64,000 nucleotides of DNA, taken from contig NZ_OU015321.1 of assembly GCF_907163105.1 (NCBI RefSeq), forward strand, positions 2,061,001 to 2,125,000, written 5' to 3'. The notes under the pieces were generated by a model. That model ran no database searches. It had not been told where the DNA came from and saw only the letters and a list, made by a program, of their open reading frames with translations. Positions 17,660 to 27,186 of this stretch are shown in pieces; positions within the stretch are counted from its first letter, which is position 1; every line of letters starts with the position of its first letter. This DNA comes from Cloacibacterium caeni. GTDB taxonomy: Bacteria; Bacteroidota; Bacteroidia; Flavobacteriales; Weeksellaceae. The position numbers and the translations under genes are program-made.

Positions 17660-18295
17660 ATGGGTAAAATCAAGACAGGAATCCTCGGAGGATTCCAAGG
17701 GAAAGTAGGAACGGTAATCGGTTCCACATGGAGAGGTGAAAGCATTATGAGAGCTTTACCTAAAACAGCGGCGAAAGCGCCTACTGAATCGCAAAGAATT
17801 CAGAGATTAAAATTTAAAGCAGTGAGTGAATTCCTTAATCCGTTAAGAACCACCCTAAGTACTTACTTTGGAAATGACACGGGAGTGAAAAGCAAGTACA
17901 ATATGGCCACTTCTTACCACATTACCAATGCGGTAGAGATTACAGAACAAGGAACTCAAATTCTCTATCCTAGAGTATTGGTAGCCAAAGGAACACTCTT
18001 TGGGTTTCAGAATCTTACCACTACACCGTCAGAAACGGTAATCACACTGAATTGGGAAGACAATACCGTTTTCGGTAATGCCAAAGCAGAAGACACCGTA
18101 AATGTGGTGTGCTACATCGAAGAGGTGAATACCTTTTATGTCTTCGAAAGCATAGCAAACAGAGATGGACTTACCGCCAATGTTACGCTTCCGCAGAATT
18201 TCTTAGGGTATAATGTAGAAGTCTATGCATTCTTGTATGACACAGTTTCTAAAACCTCCAGTAATTCTGTTTATCTAGGGAACATTGCTTTCTAA
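17660..18295 (+). CDS. DUF6266 family protein
   Basis: The 211-residue protein begins MGKIKTGILGGFQGKVGTVIG, a hallmark of the DUF6266 family of Bacteroidota, whose function is unknown. There is no signal peptide or membrane segment, and the sequence looks like a soluble beta-rich protein. It has its own strong promoter and terminator, so it is a stand-alone transcript placed inside the polysaccharide locus. Its base composition is less AT-biased than that of the flanking glycosyltransferases. The glycine-rich N-terminus recalls a DNA- or capsid-associated tail, but this is only an impression. Confidence 0.88.
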   Translation: MGKIKTGILGGFQGKVGTVIGSTWRGESIMRALPKTAAKAPTESQRIQRLKFKAVSEFLNPLRTTLSTYFGNDTGVKSKYNMATSYHITNAVEITEQGTQILYPRVLVAKGTLFGFQNLTTTPSETVITLNWEDNTVFGNAKAEDTVNVVCYIEEVNTFYVFESIANRDGLTANVTLPQNFLGYNVEVYAFLYDTVSKTSSNSVYLGNIAF

Positions 18296-18315
18296 TCAGT
18301 AAATTTTGTGTGTTA

Positions 18316-18351
18316 AAACAACTCTCTAAAAACTTAAATAGAGAGTTGTTT
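18316..18351 (+). terminator. Terminator of the DUF6266 gene
   Basis: AAACAACTCTCTA (18316-18328) pairs perfectly with TAGAGAGTTGTTT (18339-18351), a 13-bp stem with a 10-nt loop and a T-rich tail. Confidence 0.9.
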
Positions 18352-18496
18352 TTGTTTACTTAAATAAACATAGATAGAAAACAAACACTCACATATCATG
18401 TTCTTTACATGTAATAATTTAAATAAAATAGTTATTTTTGATACCATTAAATGAGAAAAGTTCATTTTATACGATAACTAAAAAAAACACAAAAAT

Positions 18497-19264
18497 TTGG
18501 AGCACTTACTTACGATAATTATTTCTACCTATGATGAAGGGATATTAGAACTAAAAAAAGCAATTAAAATTGAAAATCCATCCATTAAATATTTAATTGT
18601 TTTTCAAAATCCTAAGCATATTAGAATTCCTGATTTTTTAAACAGAAAAGACATCGATATTATTGATTCTAAGACCAAAGGCTTATCTGTAAGTAGAAAT
18701 ATTGGAATAGAAAACTGTAAAACTCCTTATGCATTACTCTCAGATGACGATGTAGAATATATAGAAGAAGGCCTAGACCAAGTATTAGAAATTATACAAA
18801 AAGAAAAAATAGACTTTGCTACATTTAAAATAAAAACCTATGATGGCGAACCAGAGTATAATGATTACAGCTCTGAAAAAGAAGAAATTAAAAACATTCA
18901 ACATTACATTTCATCTATAGAAATTTTGGTAAATCTTCAAATTTTAAAATTGAAAAAAATAAAATTTGATGAGCGGTTTGGGCTGGGAACATTTTTAATG
19001 AGAGGAGAAGAAGAAATACTCATTCATGATTTACAAAAGAAGAACTCCATAGGTTTTTACTTCCCTATTTATATTGTAAAACACCCTTTTTTAAGCACTG
19101 GGAAAATAAAATTAAAAGAATGGAAGAATTATTTTATAAAAGGAGCCTTCCATCAAAGAATAGAGAAAACCAACTATACCCTGCCACCTACAAATAAGTT
19201 AAGAGATTTAAAAAATAGTTTTTTCTATATTCTCGGAAAAATATATATAAAATATACAAAATGA
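18497..19264 (+). CDS. Divergent GT2-like glycosyltransferase
   Basis: The 255-residue protein starts at TTG. It has the GT-A opening HLLTIIISTYDEG, the motif GLSVSRNIGIENCKTPYALLSDDDVEY with a DDD metal-binding site, and FDERFGLGTF of GT2-type enzymes. It is shorter and more divergent than its neighbours. The stop overlaps the next start (ATGA). Donor and acceptor are unknown; the context indicates polysaccharide assembly. Confidence 0.8.
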   Translation: MEHLLTIIISTYDEGILELKKAIKIENPSIKYLIVFQNPKHIRIPDFLNRKDIDIIDSKTKGLSVSRNIGIENCKTPYALLSDDDVEYIEEGLDQVLEIIQKEKIDFATFKIKTYDGEPEYNDYSSEKEEIKNIQHYISSIEILVNLQILKLKKIKFDERFGLGTFLMRGEEEILIHDLQKKNSIGFYFPIYIVKHPFLSTGKIKLKEWKNYFIKGAFHQRIEKTNYTLPPTNKLRDLKNSFFYILGKIYIKYTK

Positions 19265-20154
19265 ATGACTCGCTAGTCTCCATCGTTATTCCTAACTACA
19301 ATAGAGCAAACTTAATCGGAGAAACACTAGACTCTATTATACAACAAACCTATGAAGATTGGGAATGTATGATAGTAGATGACCGATCCACTGACGGATC
19401 TATAGAAATAATAAAAAATTATTCAAATAAAGACCCTCGGTTTTTGCTTATAGAGCGTCCTCAAGAATACTCAAAAGGGGCTAATGCATGCAGAAATATT
19501 GGGAAATCTCTAGCTCATGGGAAATACATCATTTTTTTTGATAGTGATGATATCATGTTGCCTAATCATATAGAAGAAAAAGTGAGGCTCATCTGCTCTA
19601 AAAATTATGATTATGCCATTGCTAAATGTGAATATTTTAATAATCCTGAAAATAAAAATCCTATTCACTATAGAGGTTTATTCACCACTCCCATTACAGC
19701 AGAAAATTTTATTACCAAAAAAATAAATTGGCTTACTCTTGACCCTATTATTAAGACAGAAATCGCAAAAAAAATAGATTTTACAGAAAAAAGAGCATCC
19801 GCAGAGGAATACAATTTTTTTTGTAAATTAGTCCTTACTACAGAAAATGCAATAGCTACAAATAAAGTTTTAACAAAAAGAAGGTATCATGAAGGCTCTT
19901 ACCAAGTAAATCTAGATAGTTTAGAAAAAATTTTAGAAAATAATTTCTATTTTTTATATGACACTTATTTTGAAATTTTAAACCATCATCCCAGTAAGGC
20001 TTCTAAAAAATATTTATTAGAAAATATTATGACTATTTTATACCGTAAAAAAATTAAACCCGACTACAACAAATATTCTCTTTATCTAGAAATCATTAAA
20101 GTATTTGGGATTTTAAAAGGTTTAAATAAAATCGGTATATTAATGTCAAAATAA
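19261..20154 (+). CDS. Family 2 glycosyltransferase
   Basis: The 297-residue protein has a clear GT2 fold: LVSIVIPNYNRANLIGETLDSI, VDDRSTDGS, GANACRNIGKSLAHGKYIIFFDSDD. The DSDD sequence is the metal-binding motif. It is translationally coupled to the preceding transferase through a 4-bp overlap. It probably adds one sugar of the surface polysaccharide in the cytoplasm. Confidence 0.92.
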   Translation: MNDSLVSIVIPNYNRANLIGETLDSIIQQTYEDWECMIVDDRSTDGSIEIIKNYSNKDPRFLLIERPQEYSKGANACRNIGKSLAHGKYIIFFDSDDIMLPNHIEEKVRLICSKNYDYAIAKCEYFNNPENKNPIHYRGLFTTPITAENFITKKINWLTLDPIIKTEIAKKIDFTEKRASAEEYNFFCKLVLTTENAIATNKVLTKRRYHEGSYQVNLDSLEKILENNFYFLYDTYFEILNHHPSKASKKYLLENIMTILYRKKIKPDYNKYSLYLEIIKVFGILKGLNKIGILMSK

Positions 20155-20186
20155 ATAAAACGTAAGGCGTAAAATAAAAACACTAA

Positions 20187-20990
20187 ATGATTCCAAAAAA
20201 AATACATTACTTCTGGTTCGGAAGAGGTGAAAAGTCTCCTCTTGTAAAGCATTGTATAGAAAGTTGGCAAAAAATACAACCAGATTTTGAAATCATAGAA
20301 TGGACAGAAGATAACTTTGATGTAAACCAATGCGAATTCTCCCAAAAAGCCTACGAAAATAAAAAATGGGCTTACGTTTCTGATTTTGCAAGAGCTAAAA
20401 TCCTCTTAGAACATGGTGGTTTTTACCTAGATACAGACATGGAGCTGAAACTTCCGCTCAATGAATTTTTAGAAAATCAAGCTATTTGTGGCTTTGAAAT
20501 GAAGGGAATTCCTTATTCTGCATTTTGGGCGGTAGAAAAAAATCATGAATTAGCAAAAGACATTCTACAATATTATTTAGATAAAAATACTTTTGAAGAA
20601 ATTCCGAACACCCATATTTTCTCTGATTTATTGGTCAAAAAATATGGAGCTGATGCTGAAAAAGACGTATTTCAGGAATTGAAATTCGGAATAAAACTTT
20701 ATCCTTCCACTTATTTTTCTCTAGATTTACCGAAGAATTATATTGCACATCATTTTTCTGGTTCTTGGCATGGAGCATGGAGCGAAGAAAAAAACACCTA
20801 TAAAAATCTAGTCAATACGTATGGTTTGATGAAACTTTTCTCTGAAATTCCAGACGGAAAGGCCAATGTAAAAAACGTAGTGTACAATCATCAAAAAATG
20901 GAAATTGACCAAATTTTAAATCAAATTCCGCTTTCTTATTTAGTGAAATATATCAAGAATCAAATTTTTAAAAAACTAAAAATCAAATGA
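20187..20990 (+). CDS. GT32-type glycosyltransferase (DXD sugar-binding)
   Basis: The 267-residue protein begins IPKKIHYFWFGRG and has WAYVSDFARAKILLEHGGFYLDTDME, the DXD-containing motif of the OCH1/GT32 family. A later AHHFSGSWH is also typical. Family members transfer various sugars during capsule, O-antigen or glycan synthesis. Its last 4 bp overlap the following gene. Confidence 0.92.
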   Translation: MIPKKIHYFWFGRGEKSPLVKHCIESWQKIQPDFEIIEWTEDNFDVNQCEFSQKAYENKKWAYVSDFARAKILLEHGGFYLDTDMELKLPLNEFLENQAICGFEMKGIPYSAFWAVEKNHELAKDILQYYLDKNTFEEIPNTHIFSDLLVKKYGADAEKDVFQELKFGIKLYPSTYFSLDLPKNYIAHHFSGSWHGAWSEEKNTYKNLVNTYGLMKLFSEIPDGKANVKNVVYNHQKMEIDQILNQIPLSYLVKYIKNQIFKKLKIK

Positions 20991-21664
20991 TTGTAGGAAA
21001 CGGACTCATTGCGAATTTATTTAAAAATGAAGACAGAGAAAATGTAGTTTTCTTTGCAAGTGGCGTTTCTAACTCTCTAGAAACAGAAAAATCTGTGTTT
21101 CTGCGAGAAGAAAACCTTCTGAGAAAACACCTAACAGAAAATCCTGAAAAAATATTCATCTACTTTTCTACTTGTAGTATTTATGATTCTTCTAAAAACG
21201 CAAGTCTCTACGTAAATCATAAACTAAAAATGGAAAGATTGGTAGAAGAATTGGCACATAAATATGTAATTCTCCGCGTAAGTAACGCAGTAGGAAAAGG
21301 CGGAAACCCTAATCTTTTGATGAATTATTTAGTAAATTCTGTGAAAGAAGAAAAAATCATCAATGTGCATACTTTGGCTACCAGAAATCTTATTGATGCT
21401 GATGATATTAAAAACATCACGTTAGAATTAATTGATCAAGGAAGATTGAACCAAATCATTAATGTAGCTTATTTGGAGAATTTCTCAACCTTAGAAATTT
21501 TAGAAATTTTAGAAAAATTCTACTCTAAAAATGCCAAAACAGAACTATACAAAAGCGGACAAACGTATAAAATCTCTATTCCAGAAGTAGAGCCATATTT
21601 TGTTGAAAATCAATTAACCAACAAAGAAAATTATCTGCTGAGAATTCTAGAAAGATATTACTAA
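20987..21664 (+). CDS. NAD-dependent epimerase/dehydratase-like protein
   Basis: The 225-residue protein is a short-chain extended-type Rossmann protein: MIVGNGLIANLF at the start, a STCSIY strand and a YVNHK active-site segment, then ILRVSNAVGKGGNPNLL. It is about 80-100 residues shorter than ordinary epimerases and its glycine motif (GNGLIA) is degenerate, so it may reduce or epimerise a sugar nucleotide or may have lost a domain. It overlaps the preceding gene and converges with the minus-strand GT2 gene, sharing 4 bp. Confidence 0.72.
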   Translation: MIVGNGLIANLFKNEDRENVVFFASGVSNSLETEKSVFLREENLLRKHLTENPEKIFIYFSTCSIYDSSKNASLYVNHKLKMERLVEELAHKYVILRVSNAVGKGGNPNLLMNYLVNSVKEEKIINVHTLATRNLIDADDIKNITLELIDQGRLNQIINVAYLENFSTLEILEILEKFYSKNAKTELYKSGQTYKISIPEVEPYFVENQLTNKENYLLRILERYY

Positions 21665-22659
21665 CTCCCAAATCTTTTTCTGAAAATTTTATAACCTAAA
21701 TCTGTCGGTAGATTTTGCAAGAAGTTCTTCTTTTTAGTTTCCTTAGAAAATTCAGAACTCCAATAATCTGCAAAAGCTAGAGAAGCTATTTTTTTGTAGG
21801 CATCATAACTGTACTTCCAGAGTTGCTCATTTTTCTGCGCCTTCCAATTCATGAGAAGCGTCAAATTTTTATAATCAATAATGTACGATAAAATTTGTTT
21901 TTTGCGCTCAGTATTTTTCTCTTTTTGGTAATGCTTTTCAAAAATTTGTGCAATCGTAATCCAGTTATCAAAATGTTTTTTCTTTCGGTTATGAATCACA
22001 GAATCTTGATGAAGATAGTAGATATACGTGTAATCTTGCAGAAAACAAACCGATTCTAAAACCAAGGCTGTTTCAAAACTTTGGAGTGAATCTTGCGCAA
22101 AAAGTCCCGGTGTAAAGTACAATTGATTTTGCTTCAAAAAATCTAGAAGGATTAGCTTATTCCAAGACGGAACCGGAAATTTACCTTGAACAAAGAGGTC
22201 AAAAATCTGTTTATTTCCTTCTATTTTTTTCTCAGTAATTACTAGTTTGAAGGCATCGGTTTCTTCTCGAGTATCTAATTTTATGGTTTTTACATTTCCG
22301 CAAACCATTTGTACTTGTTCACGTTCGGCAATTTCTACCATTTTCGAGATGCAATCTGGCGTAATTTCGTCATCTGAATCTAGAAAGAAAATATATTTTC
22401 CTTGAGCGTTATCAATTCCTACATTTCTCACGACTGAAAGCCCAGAATTTTTCTTATTTTTTAAAATTTTGAAATTCAAATGAAGATTTTTCTGAACAAA
22501 ATCTTCTACTAAAAGCATACTGTCATCATTTCCTAAATCATCCACCAAAAGTATTTCTAAATTCTGATACGTTTGGCTCACTACCGATTTCAAGCAATTA
22601 ATAATATAATTTTCGCATTGATAAATGGGTATAGAAATGGTAACTAAAGGAAGATTCAT
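21661..22659 (-). CDS. Family 2 glycosyltransferase on the opposite strand
   Basis: The protein starts MNLPLVTISIPIYQCENYI, then VDDLGNDDS, SGLSVVRNVGIDNAQGKYIFFLDSDDE, a complete GT2 domain with the DSDD motif. I chose the ATG at 22659, giving 332 residues, because the GT2 fold begins right there. The frame is open to an ATG at 22695, which would add 12 residues of no recognisable type. It is the only minus-strand transferase in a run of plus-strand ones and lies tail-to-tail with the epimerase-like gene. Confidence 0.9.
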   Translation of the reverse strand: MNLPLVTISIPIYQCENYIINCLKSVVSQTYQNLEILLVDDLGNDDSMLLVEDFVQKNLHLNFKILKNKKNSGLSVVRNVGIDNAQGKYIFFLDSDDEITPDCISKMVEIAEREQVQMVCGNVKTIKLDTREETDAFKLVITEKKIEGNKQIFDLFVQGKFPVPSWNKLILLDFLKQNQLYFTPGLFAQDSLQSFETALVLESVCFLQDYTYIYYLHQDSVIHNRKKKHFDNWITIAQIFEKHYQKEKNTERKKQILSYIIDYKNLTLLMNWKAQKNEQLWKYSYDAYKKIASLAFADYWSSEFSKETKKKNFLQNLPTDLGYKIFRKRFGS

Positions 22660-22719
22660 AGAGAAACTTTGTGTAAAACATTTGTTGTTTAGCAAAAATA
22701 GAATTATTTTGATAAATTT

Positions 22720-23274
22720 GTGAATAAAACACGCTTAAATTTGGTTTATAAACTTTTACAGTATTTTTTGAGAAAAAAAATCTTCTCAGAACTTAGAAAA
22801 AATGAAAAATCTACTATTCCTAATTCTACAAAAATTGGGAATTACACCAATTGTATTATTTCGCCTGATGCTTATATTTATTTTGGCAATAAAATAGACA
22901 TTAGAAACAATTGTAATTTTGTAATAGGTAAAAAAGCAGAATTAAAAATTGGAGACGCAGTATTTATGAATAATTCTTGTTCTATTAATTGTTTAGAAAA
23001 AATAGAAATTGGAGAGAATACTCTTTTTGGAGAAGCTGTAAAAATCTATGACCATAATCACCAATACTCATCCGAAAAAGTAGAACAGCAGCAATTTAAT
23101 ACCTCACCCATAAAAATTGGCAAAAACTGTTGGCTAGGAAGCAACGTAATTGTCTTAAAAGGTGTAGAAATTGGCGACAATTCTATCATTGGAGCTGGGT
23201 GCATTATTTATAAAAACATTCCTGCTAGTTCAGTTGTAATCAATCAACAAGAACTGGTAATAAAACCGCTGTAA
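22720..23274 (+). CDS. Hexapeptide-repeat acyltransferase (WcaF/maltose acetyltransferase type)
   Basis: The 184-residue protein has left-handed beta-helix repeats and the acetyltransferase motif IYDHNHQYSSE with the catalytic histidine, then IKIGKNCWLGSNVIVLKGVEIGDNSIIGAGC. It probably O-acetylates a sugar of the polysaccharide. The start is uncertain: GTG at 22720 is used here, but a -7-like box TAAATTTG overlaps it and TTG at 22741 is an in-frame alternative. The next gene follows after 2 bp. Confidence 0.85.
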   Translation: MNKTRLNLVYKLLQYFLRKKIFSELRKNEKSTIPNSTKIGNYTNCIISPDAYIYFGNKIDIRNNCNFVIGKKAELKIGDAVFMNNSCSINCLEKIEIGENTLFGEAVKIYDHNHQYSSEKVEQQQFNTSPIKIGKNCWLGSNVIVLKGVEIGDNSIIGAGCIIYKNIPASSVVINQQELVIKPL

Positions 23275-23276
23275 CA

Positions 23277-24083
23277 ATGAAGTTCTCTGTTCTTATCGCT
23301 CATTACAACAATTACGGATACTTCAAACAATGCTATGTAAGTTTGAAGAATCAAACCTATCAAAATTTTGAAATTATTCTGGTAGATGATTGTTCTACAG
23401 ACGGCTCTTTTGAAAAGATTATAGAACTCACTAAAAATGATGATAAAATAAAAACCTATAAAAACGAAGAAAATAAAGGTGTTGGTTTTACCAAAAGAAG
23501 ATGTGTAGAACTTTCTTCTGGAGAAATATGTGGCTTTGTAGATCCTGATGATGCGCTAAAAGAAGACGCTATAGAGTTTTCTGTAAAAGCTCACAATAAC
23601 GATTGCATTGCTACCTATTCTCAATTTTATTTGTGTGATGAAAACTTAAAAATTAAGAAAATTTTCAAAAAAACCACAAAAGTAAAAAACAACAATCCTT
23701 TGTTTTTTAATATACATTTTGAAGTAGCGCATTTTTTTACTTTTAAAAAAGAAGCATACTTAAGAACAGAAGGGATAAATCCCAATTACAAAGTGGCGGA
23801 AGATATTGATTATATTCTAAAATTATATGAAATTGGTAGTTTTCAATTTATAAAAAAACCACTTTATTTATACCGCATTCATAAAACAGGGCTTTCTCAC
23901 GATGAAACAAAAACCTATATAAAAAATGAGACTTGGCATACTGTACTACTAAATGCTGCCAAAAGAAGAAATATTAGTAAGCTATTTGGAAAAAAAATTG
24001 ATGATATAGAAAATTTACCCAAATTTATATTCCAAAAAGAGAATACACTTCTAAAAAAAATAAAAAGAAAACTCAAATGGTAA
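23277..24083 (+). CDS. Family 2 glycosyltransferase
   Basis: The 268-residue protein has FSVLIAHYNNYGYFKQCYVSL, VDDCSTDGSF, NKGVGFTKRRCVELSSGEICGFVDPDD, a standard GT2 domain with DPDD at the metal site. It is tightly packed with its neighbours: 2 bp after the acyltransferase gene and 7 bp overlap with the next gene. Confidence 0.92.
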   Translation: MKFSVLIAHYNNYGYFKQCYVSLKNQTYQNFEIILVDDCSTDGSFEKIIELTKNDDKIKTYKNEENKGVGFTKRRCVELSSGEICGFVDPDDALKEDAIEFSVKAHNNDCIATYSQFYLCDENLKIKKIFKKTTKVKNNNPLFFNIHFEVAHFFTFKKEAYLRTEGINPNYKVAEDIDYILKLYEIGSFQFIKKPLYLYRIHKTGLSHDETKTYIKNETWHTVLLNAAKRRNISKLFGKKIDDIENLPKFIFQKENTLLKKIKRKLKW

Positions 24084-25096
24084 ATATCTTCATCAAATCT
24101 TTTAACCGCCCATTTTACTTAGACCGTTGTTTGCAAAGCATAGAAAACTTTGTAGAAGGGGATTTTTGTGTAAAAGTGCTTGATGATGGAACACCAGAAA
24201 CCTATCTTTCTAAAATCAAAGAAAAGCATCCAAAAATAGAAATCATAAAATCTGAAAATTATCAAAATAAAATTGCTGCGATTGCAGAAAACTTACAATC
24301 TGGAAAGGAAATTGACGGCTTCACTATTCCTACCAATTTGTGGTATAAAGCTGCCAAAAATGCTTCGGATTACTTTATGATGATAGAAGATGATGTTTGG
24401 TTTAACCACAAAATAAACGTGAATGACTTACAAGAAGCTTGTCAAAAAAATCAAATTTCACTGCTAAAGTTAGGTTGGCTAGGCAACAAAAAGGATGATG
24501 AATTTGTAGAAATTTCAGAAATAACAGAAGAAATTCTTCGAGTAGAACCGAAAAACTTACTCCTTTTTCCAGAATTTTTTAACGATTTATTCTTTTATAA
24601 TAAATTCAAGTTTTTTACCATTCTTTACAAATTAGGAATCGTAGATAATGCCACAAAACAAAAATATTGGGCGCTCAATTCTATTTTGATGGGATTTTGG
24701 CAAAAAGAATATTGGCTACACATTTGGAAAAACGCCAAAGAAAAGGTAGACGAAAAACAACAGCTCAGAAACGCTTCTAATTACTACCGAAAACATCAAG
24801 ACAATCCTAATTTTATCGCAAGATTAGAAAAAGAAGCACTGAAAACCACTTTCCAATCTTCGGCAACCAATTCTTACCATAAATACGGTGATGATTTTGA
24901 TGTGAATTACTTTAATCATCTCATTAATCAAGCTTGGCTCAATGGTAGTTTTGATGAAATGCAAAATTTCCCCAAAGATTTTTCTTTAGAATATTTTGAG
25001 AAATTTTTGGACCAAAAGGTAGATAAAACCGCATTTAGAAATTGGGTTTCAACATTTAAAAATCAATATAAAAATTTAGGTTGTGAAGTAGAATAA
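24077..25096 (+). CDS. GT2-like glycosyltransferase, divergent
   Basis: The 339-residue protein starts VNIFIKSFNRPFYLDRCLQSI and has VLDDGTPETY and FMMIEDDVWF, giving the shape of a GT-A transferase with an EDD metal site, but the middle part is unlike ordinary GT2 enzymes. The C-terminal third contains NSYHKYGDDFDVNYFN of no known role. It overlaps both neighbours by a few bases. It could act on the same polymer as the surrounding transferases. Confidence 0.75.
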   Translation: MVNIFIKSFNRPFYLDRCLQSIENFVEGDFCVKVLDDGTPETYLSKIKEKHPKIEIIKSENYQNKIAAIAENLQSGKEIDGFTIPTNLWYKAAKNASDYFMMIEDDVWFNHKINVNDLQEACQKNQISLLKLGWLGNKKDDEFVEISEITEEILRVEPKNLLLFPEFFNDLFFYNKFKFFTILYKLGIVDNATKQKYWALNSILMGFWQKEYWLHIWKNAKEKVDEKQQLRNASNYYRKHQDNPNFIARLEKEALKTTFQSSATNSYHKYGDDFDVNYFNHLINQAWLNGSFDEMQNFPKDFSLEYFEKFLDQKVDKTAFRNWVSTFKNQYKNLGCEVE

Positions 25097-26268
25097 TGGA
25101 TAATCAAAAAAAAATAAAAGTTCTTTTTAGGCTTCGCTCATTAGAAATGGGCGGAGTTCCTAGAGTGGTCCTTGATTTATTGAGAAATTTGCCCAAGGAT
25201 AAATTTGATTTTACCTTGATGCTCAATTTGCATCAAGGCGAATTGGTTACCGAAATCCCGAAAGACATTAAACTCATCGTGGTAGAAAAAGGCCGTGAAC
25301 AAATGTCGAAAAATCCTTTTATCCAAAAAATGCAACTCGGATTAAGAAGGCTAAAACTAGAAATTTATGACAAATTTCCTTCCGTTTTATATGCTTTAAA
25401 AGTCAAAGAAGATTTTGACATAGAAGTTTCGCCAGGTTATGCAGAATTCGAAATGGTACTGAATTCTCCCAACAAAAAATCTAAAAAAATTGGTTGGTTT
25501 CACACTGATGTAAGTTTTGATCCAGACCAAAAAAGAGTCATGAAACGCATCAATCTGATGAAAAAATTTGACTGGATGATTTTCGGAGCAGCACAAACCA
25601 GACAAGTGATAGAAGATTTGTACGGTGTTTCTTACCCCAAAAGTTCTGTAATTTATAATGTTATCAAATTGTCTGAAGTAAGAAAAAAAGCAGAAGAATT
25701 TCAAGCAGATTTTGAGATAAGACCTACTTTTATTTCTATTGGAAGATTACACCACAGAAAAGGTTATGCCGAACTGATGTGTGTTCATAAGAGACTTTTA
25801 GACGAAAATTTGATGCATTCCATCGCTGTTATTGGTGGTGGAAATGAGATGGAAAATTTGAGAAATGAAGCAAAAGAATTGGGTGTAGAAAAAACATTTT
25901 TACTTTTAGATTCCCAAAAAAATCCTTGGCCTTATGTAAAAACAGCAGATTATTTTGTATTGCCTTCTAAATCTGAAAGTTACCCTCTTACAATTGGTGA
26001 AGTAATGGGATTGCACAAACCAATTATTTCTACCAACGTTGGCGGAATTCCAGAAATGATAGATGATGGAAAAGACGGAATTTTAGTTAACTTTGATGAA
26101 AATGAAATTTTCGAAGCCATGAAAAGGTTTCTTACAGAACCCGAATTGGTCAAAAAAATTATAGAAGGAACTCAATCTGTCGATGAAAAATTTGATGAAA
26201 ATAAAATCTATCAACAAGTAACCGAAGTTTTTGAACAGCAATATCTAGCTAAAAACTCAACTGTATAA
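25096..26268 (+). CDS. Family 4 glycosyltransferase
   Basis: The 390-residue GT-B protein begins KVLFRLRSLEMGGVPRVVLDLL and has FISIGRLHHRKGYAELM, VIGGGNEMENL and the nucleotide-sugar motif FVLPSKSESYPLTIGEVMGLHKPIISTNVGGIPEMI with the E-x7-E pattern of GT4 retaining enzymes. A paralogue lies at 27187-28335, with a GT2 gene between them. The start overlaps the preceding stop (TAATG). Confidence 0.92.
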   Translation: MDNQKKIKVLFRLRSLEMGGVPRVVLDLLRNLPKDKFDFTLMLNLHQGELVTEIPKDIKLIVVEKGREQMSKNPFIQKMQLGLRRLKLEIYDKFPSVLYALKVKEDFDIEVSPGYAEFEMVLNSPNKKSKKIGWFHTDVSFDPDQKRVMKRINLMKKFDWMIFGAAQTRQVIEDLYGVSYPKSSVIYNVIKLSEVRKKAEEFQADFEIRPTFISIGRLHHRKGYAELMCVHKRLLDENLMHSIAVIGGGNEMENLRNEAKELGVEKTFLLLDSQKNPWPYVKTADYFVLPSKSESYPLTIGEVMGLHKPIISTNVGGIPEMIDDGKDGILVNFDENEIFEAMKRFLTEPELVKKIIEGTQSVDEKFDENKIYQQVTEVFEQQYLAKNSTV

Positions 26269-26273
26269 AGAGA

Positions 26274-27185
26274 ATGAATTTTAAAGAAAAAATCACCGTA
26301 ATCACCCCTACTTTTAACAGAGCTCATACTTTAAACCGAGTTTATGATTCACTTCTTAGACAAAGTTTTAAAGACTTTAAATGGGTAATTATGGATGATG
26401 GATCTACTGATCATACGGAAGAAGTTGTCGGAAATTTTATTAATGAGAATCAAATAAAAATTGAATATTATAAAAATCCTAATCATAAAAAATTCTATAC
26501 TGTTTTCAAGGCAATTCAAAATGTGACTACTCCATATTTCACGATTATTGATTCTGATGACGCATATCTTGATGATGCTTTGGAAATTTTAATTAGAGAA
26601 GCAGACCAGTTGAACCCCAATAAATTTATTTCAGTGATAGGACACTCGGTTAACCAAAATGGAAAATTGGTTGGGACTTTATTCCCTTTCGATTTTGATG
26701 GTTCTATTCTGCAAATGAGATACAAATACAAAGTAAGAGGAGATAAAAATGGACTTTTTATTACGAAACCGTATCTTGAATTTTTAGAAAATTTTGATTT
26801 TGAAAAGTATAAAAATAAATATGCACCTCAAAGAATTTTTTTCCAAATATATGATGCCATCGGTCTAAAAACCCGCTTTATCAATAAAGCTGTAAGAATT
26901 TATTATTATGACCTTTCTGACACTCAATCTATGAGTAATGATAGGATAAAGCCGTCCTCATACGAGGGGTTGGCAGAAGGTCATCTTTCTTTTTTAAATT
27001 CTTATGGAAATCAATTGTTATCTTATCCAAAAGCATTATTGAGAAACTTAATTGGTTACCAAACCTATGCTATAAAAAGTGGAAGAAAAATTTCTTCTAT
27101 ATTTACAAAAATTAAAAATCCTTGGATAAAAATTTTAGGAATTATAACACTCCCTTTTTCAATAATTTATCAAAAATTAAAATAA
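26274..27185 (+). CDS. Family 2 glycosyltransferase
   Basis: The 303-residue protein has KITVITPTFNRAHTLNRVYDSLLRQSF, MDDGSTDHTEE and YFTIIDSDDAYLDDALE, a canonical GT2 domain. Its C-terminal half (residues ~200-303) is the type found in transferases of flavobacterial capsule clusters. It lies 5 bp after one GT4 gene and 1 bp before its paralogue. Confidence 0.92.
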   Translation: MNFKEKITVITPTFNRAHTLNRVYDSLLRQSFKDFKWVIMDDGSTDHTEEVVGNFINENQIKIEYYKNPNHKKFYTVFKAIQNVTTPYFTIIDSDDAYLDDALEILIREADQLNPNKFISVIGHSVNQNGKLVGTLFPFDFDGSILQMRYKYKVRGDKNGLFITKPYLEFLENFDFEKYKNKYAPQRIFFQIYDAIGLKTRFINKAVRIYYYDLSDTQSMSNDRIKPSSYEGLAEGHLSFLNSYGNQLLSYPKALLRNLIGYQTYAIKSGRKISSIFTKIKNPWIKILGIITLPFSIIYQKLK

Positions 27186-27186
27186 T

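Noticed and set aside
16464-18295. Complete integrative element or insertion sequence
   Set aside because: No integrase, transposase or clear terminal repeats are present; only a small module can be claimed.
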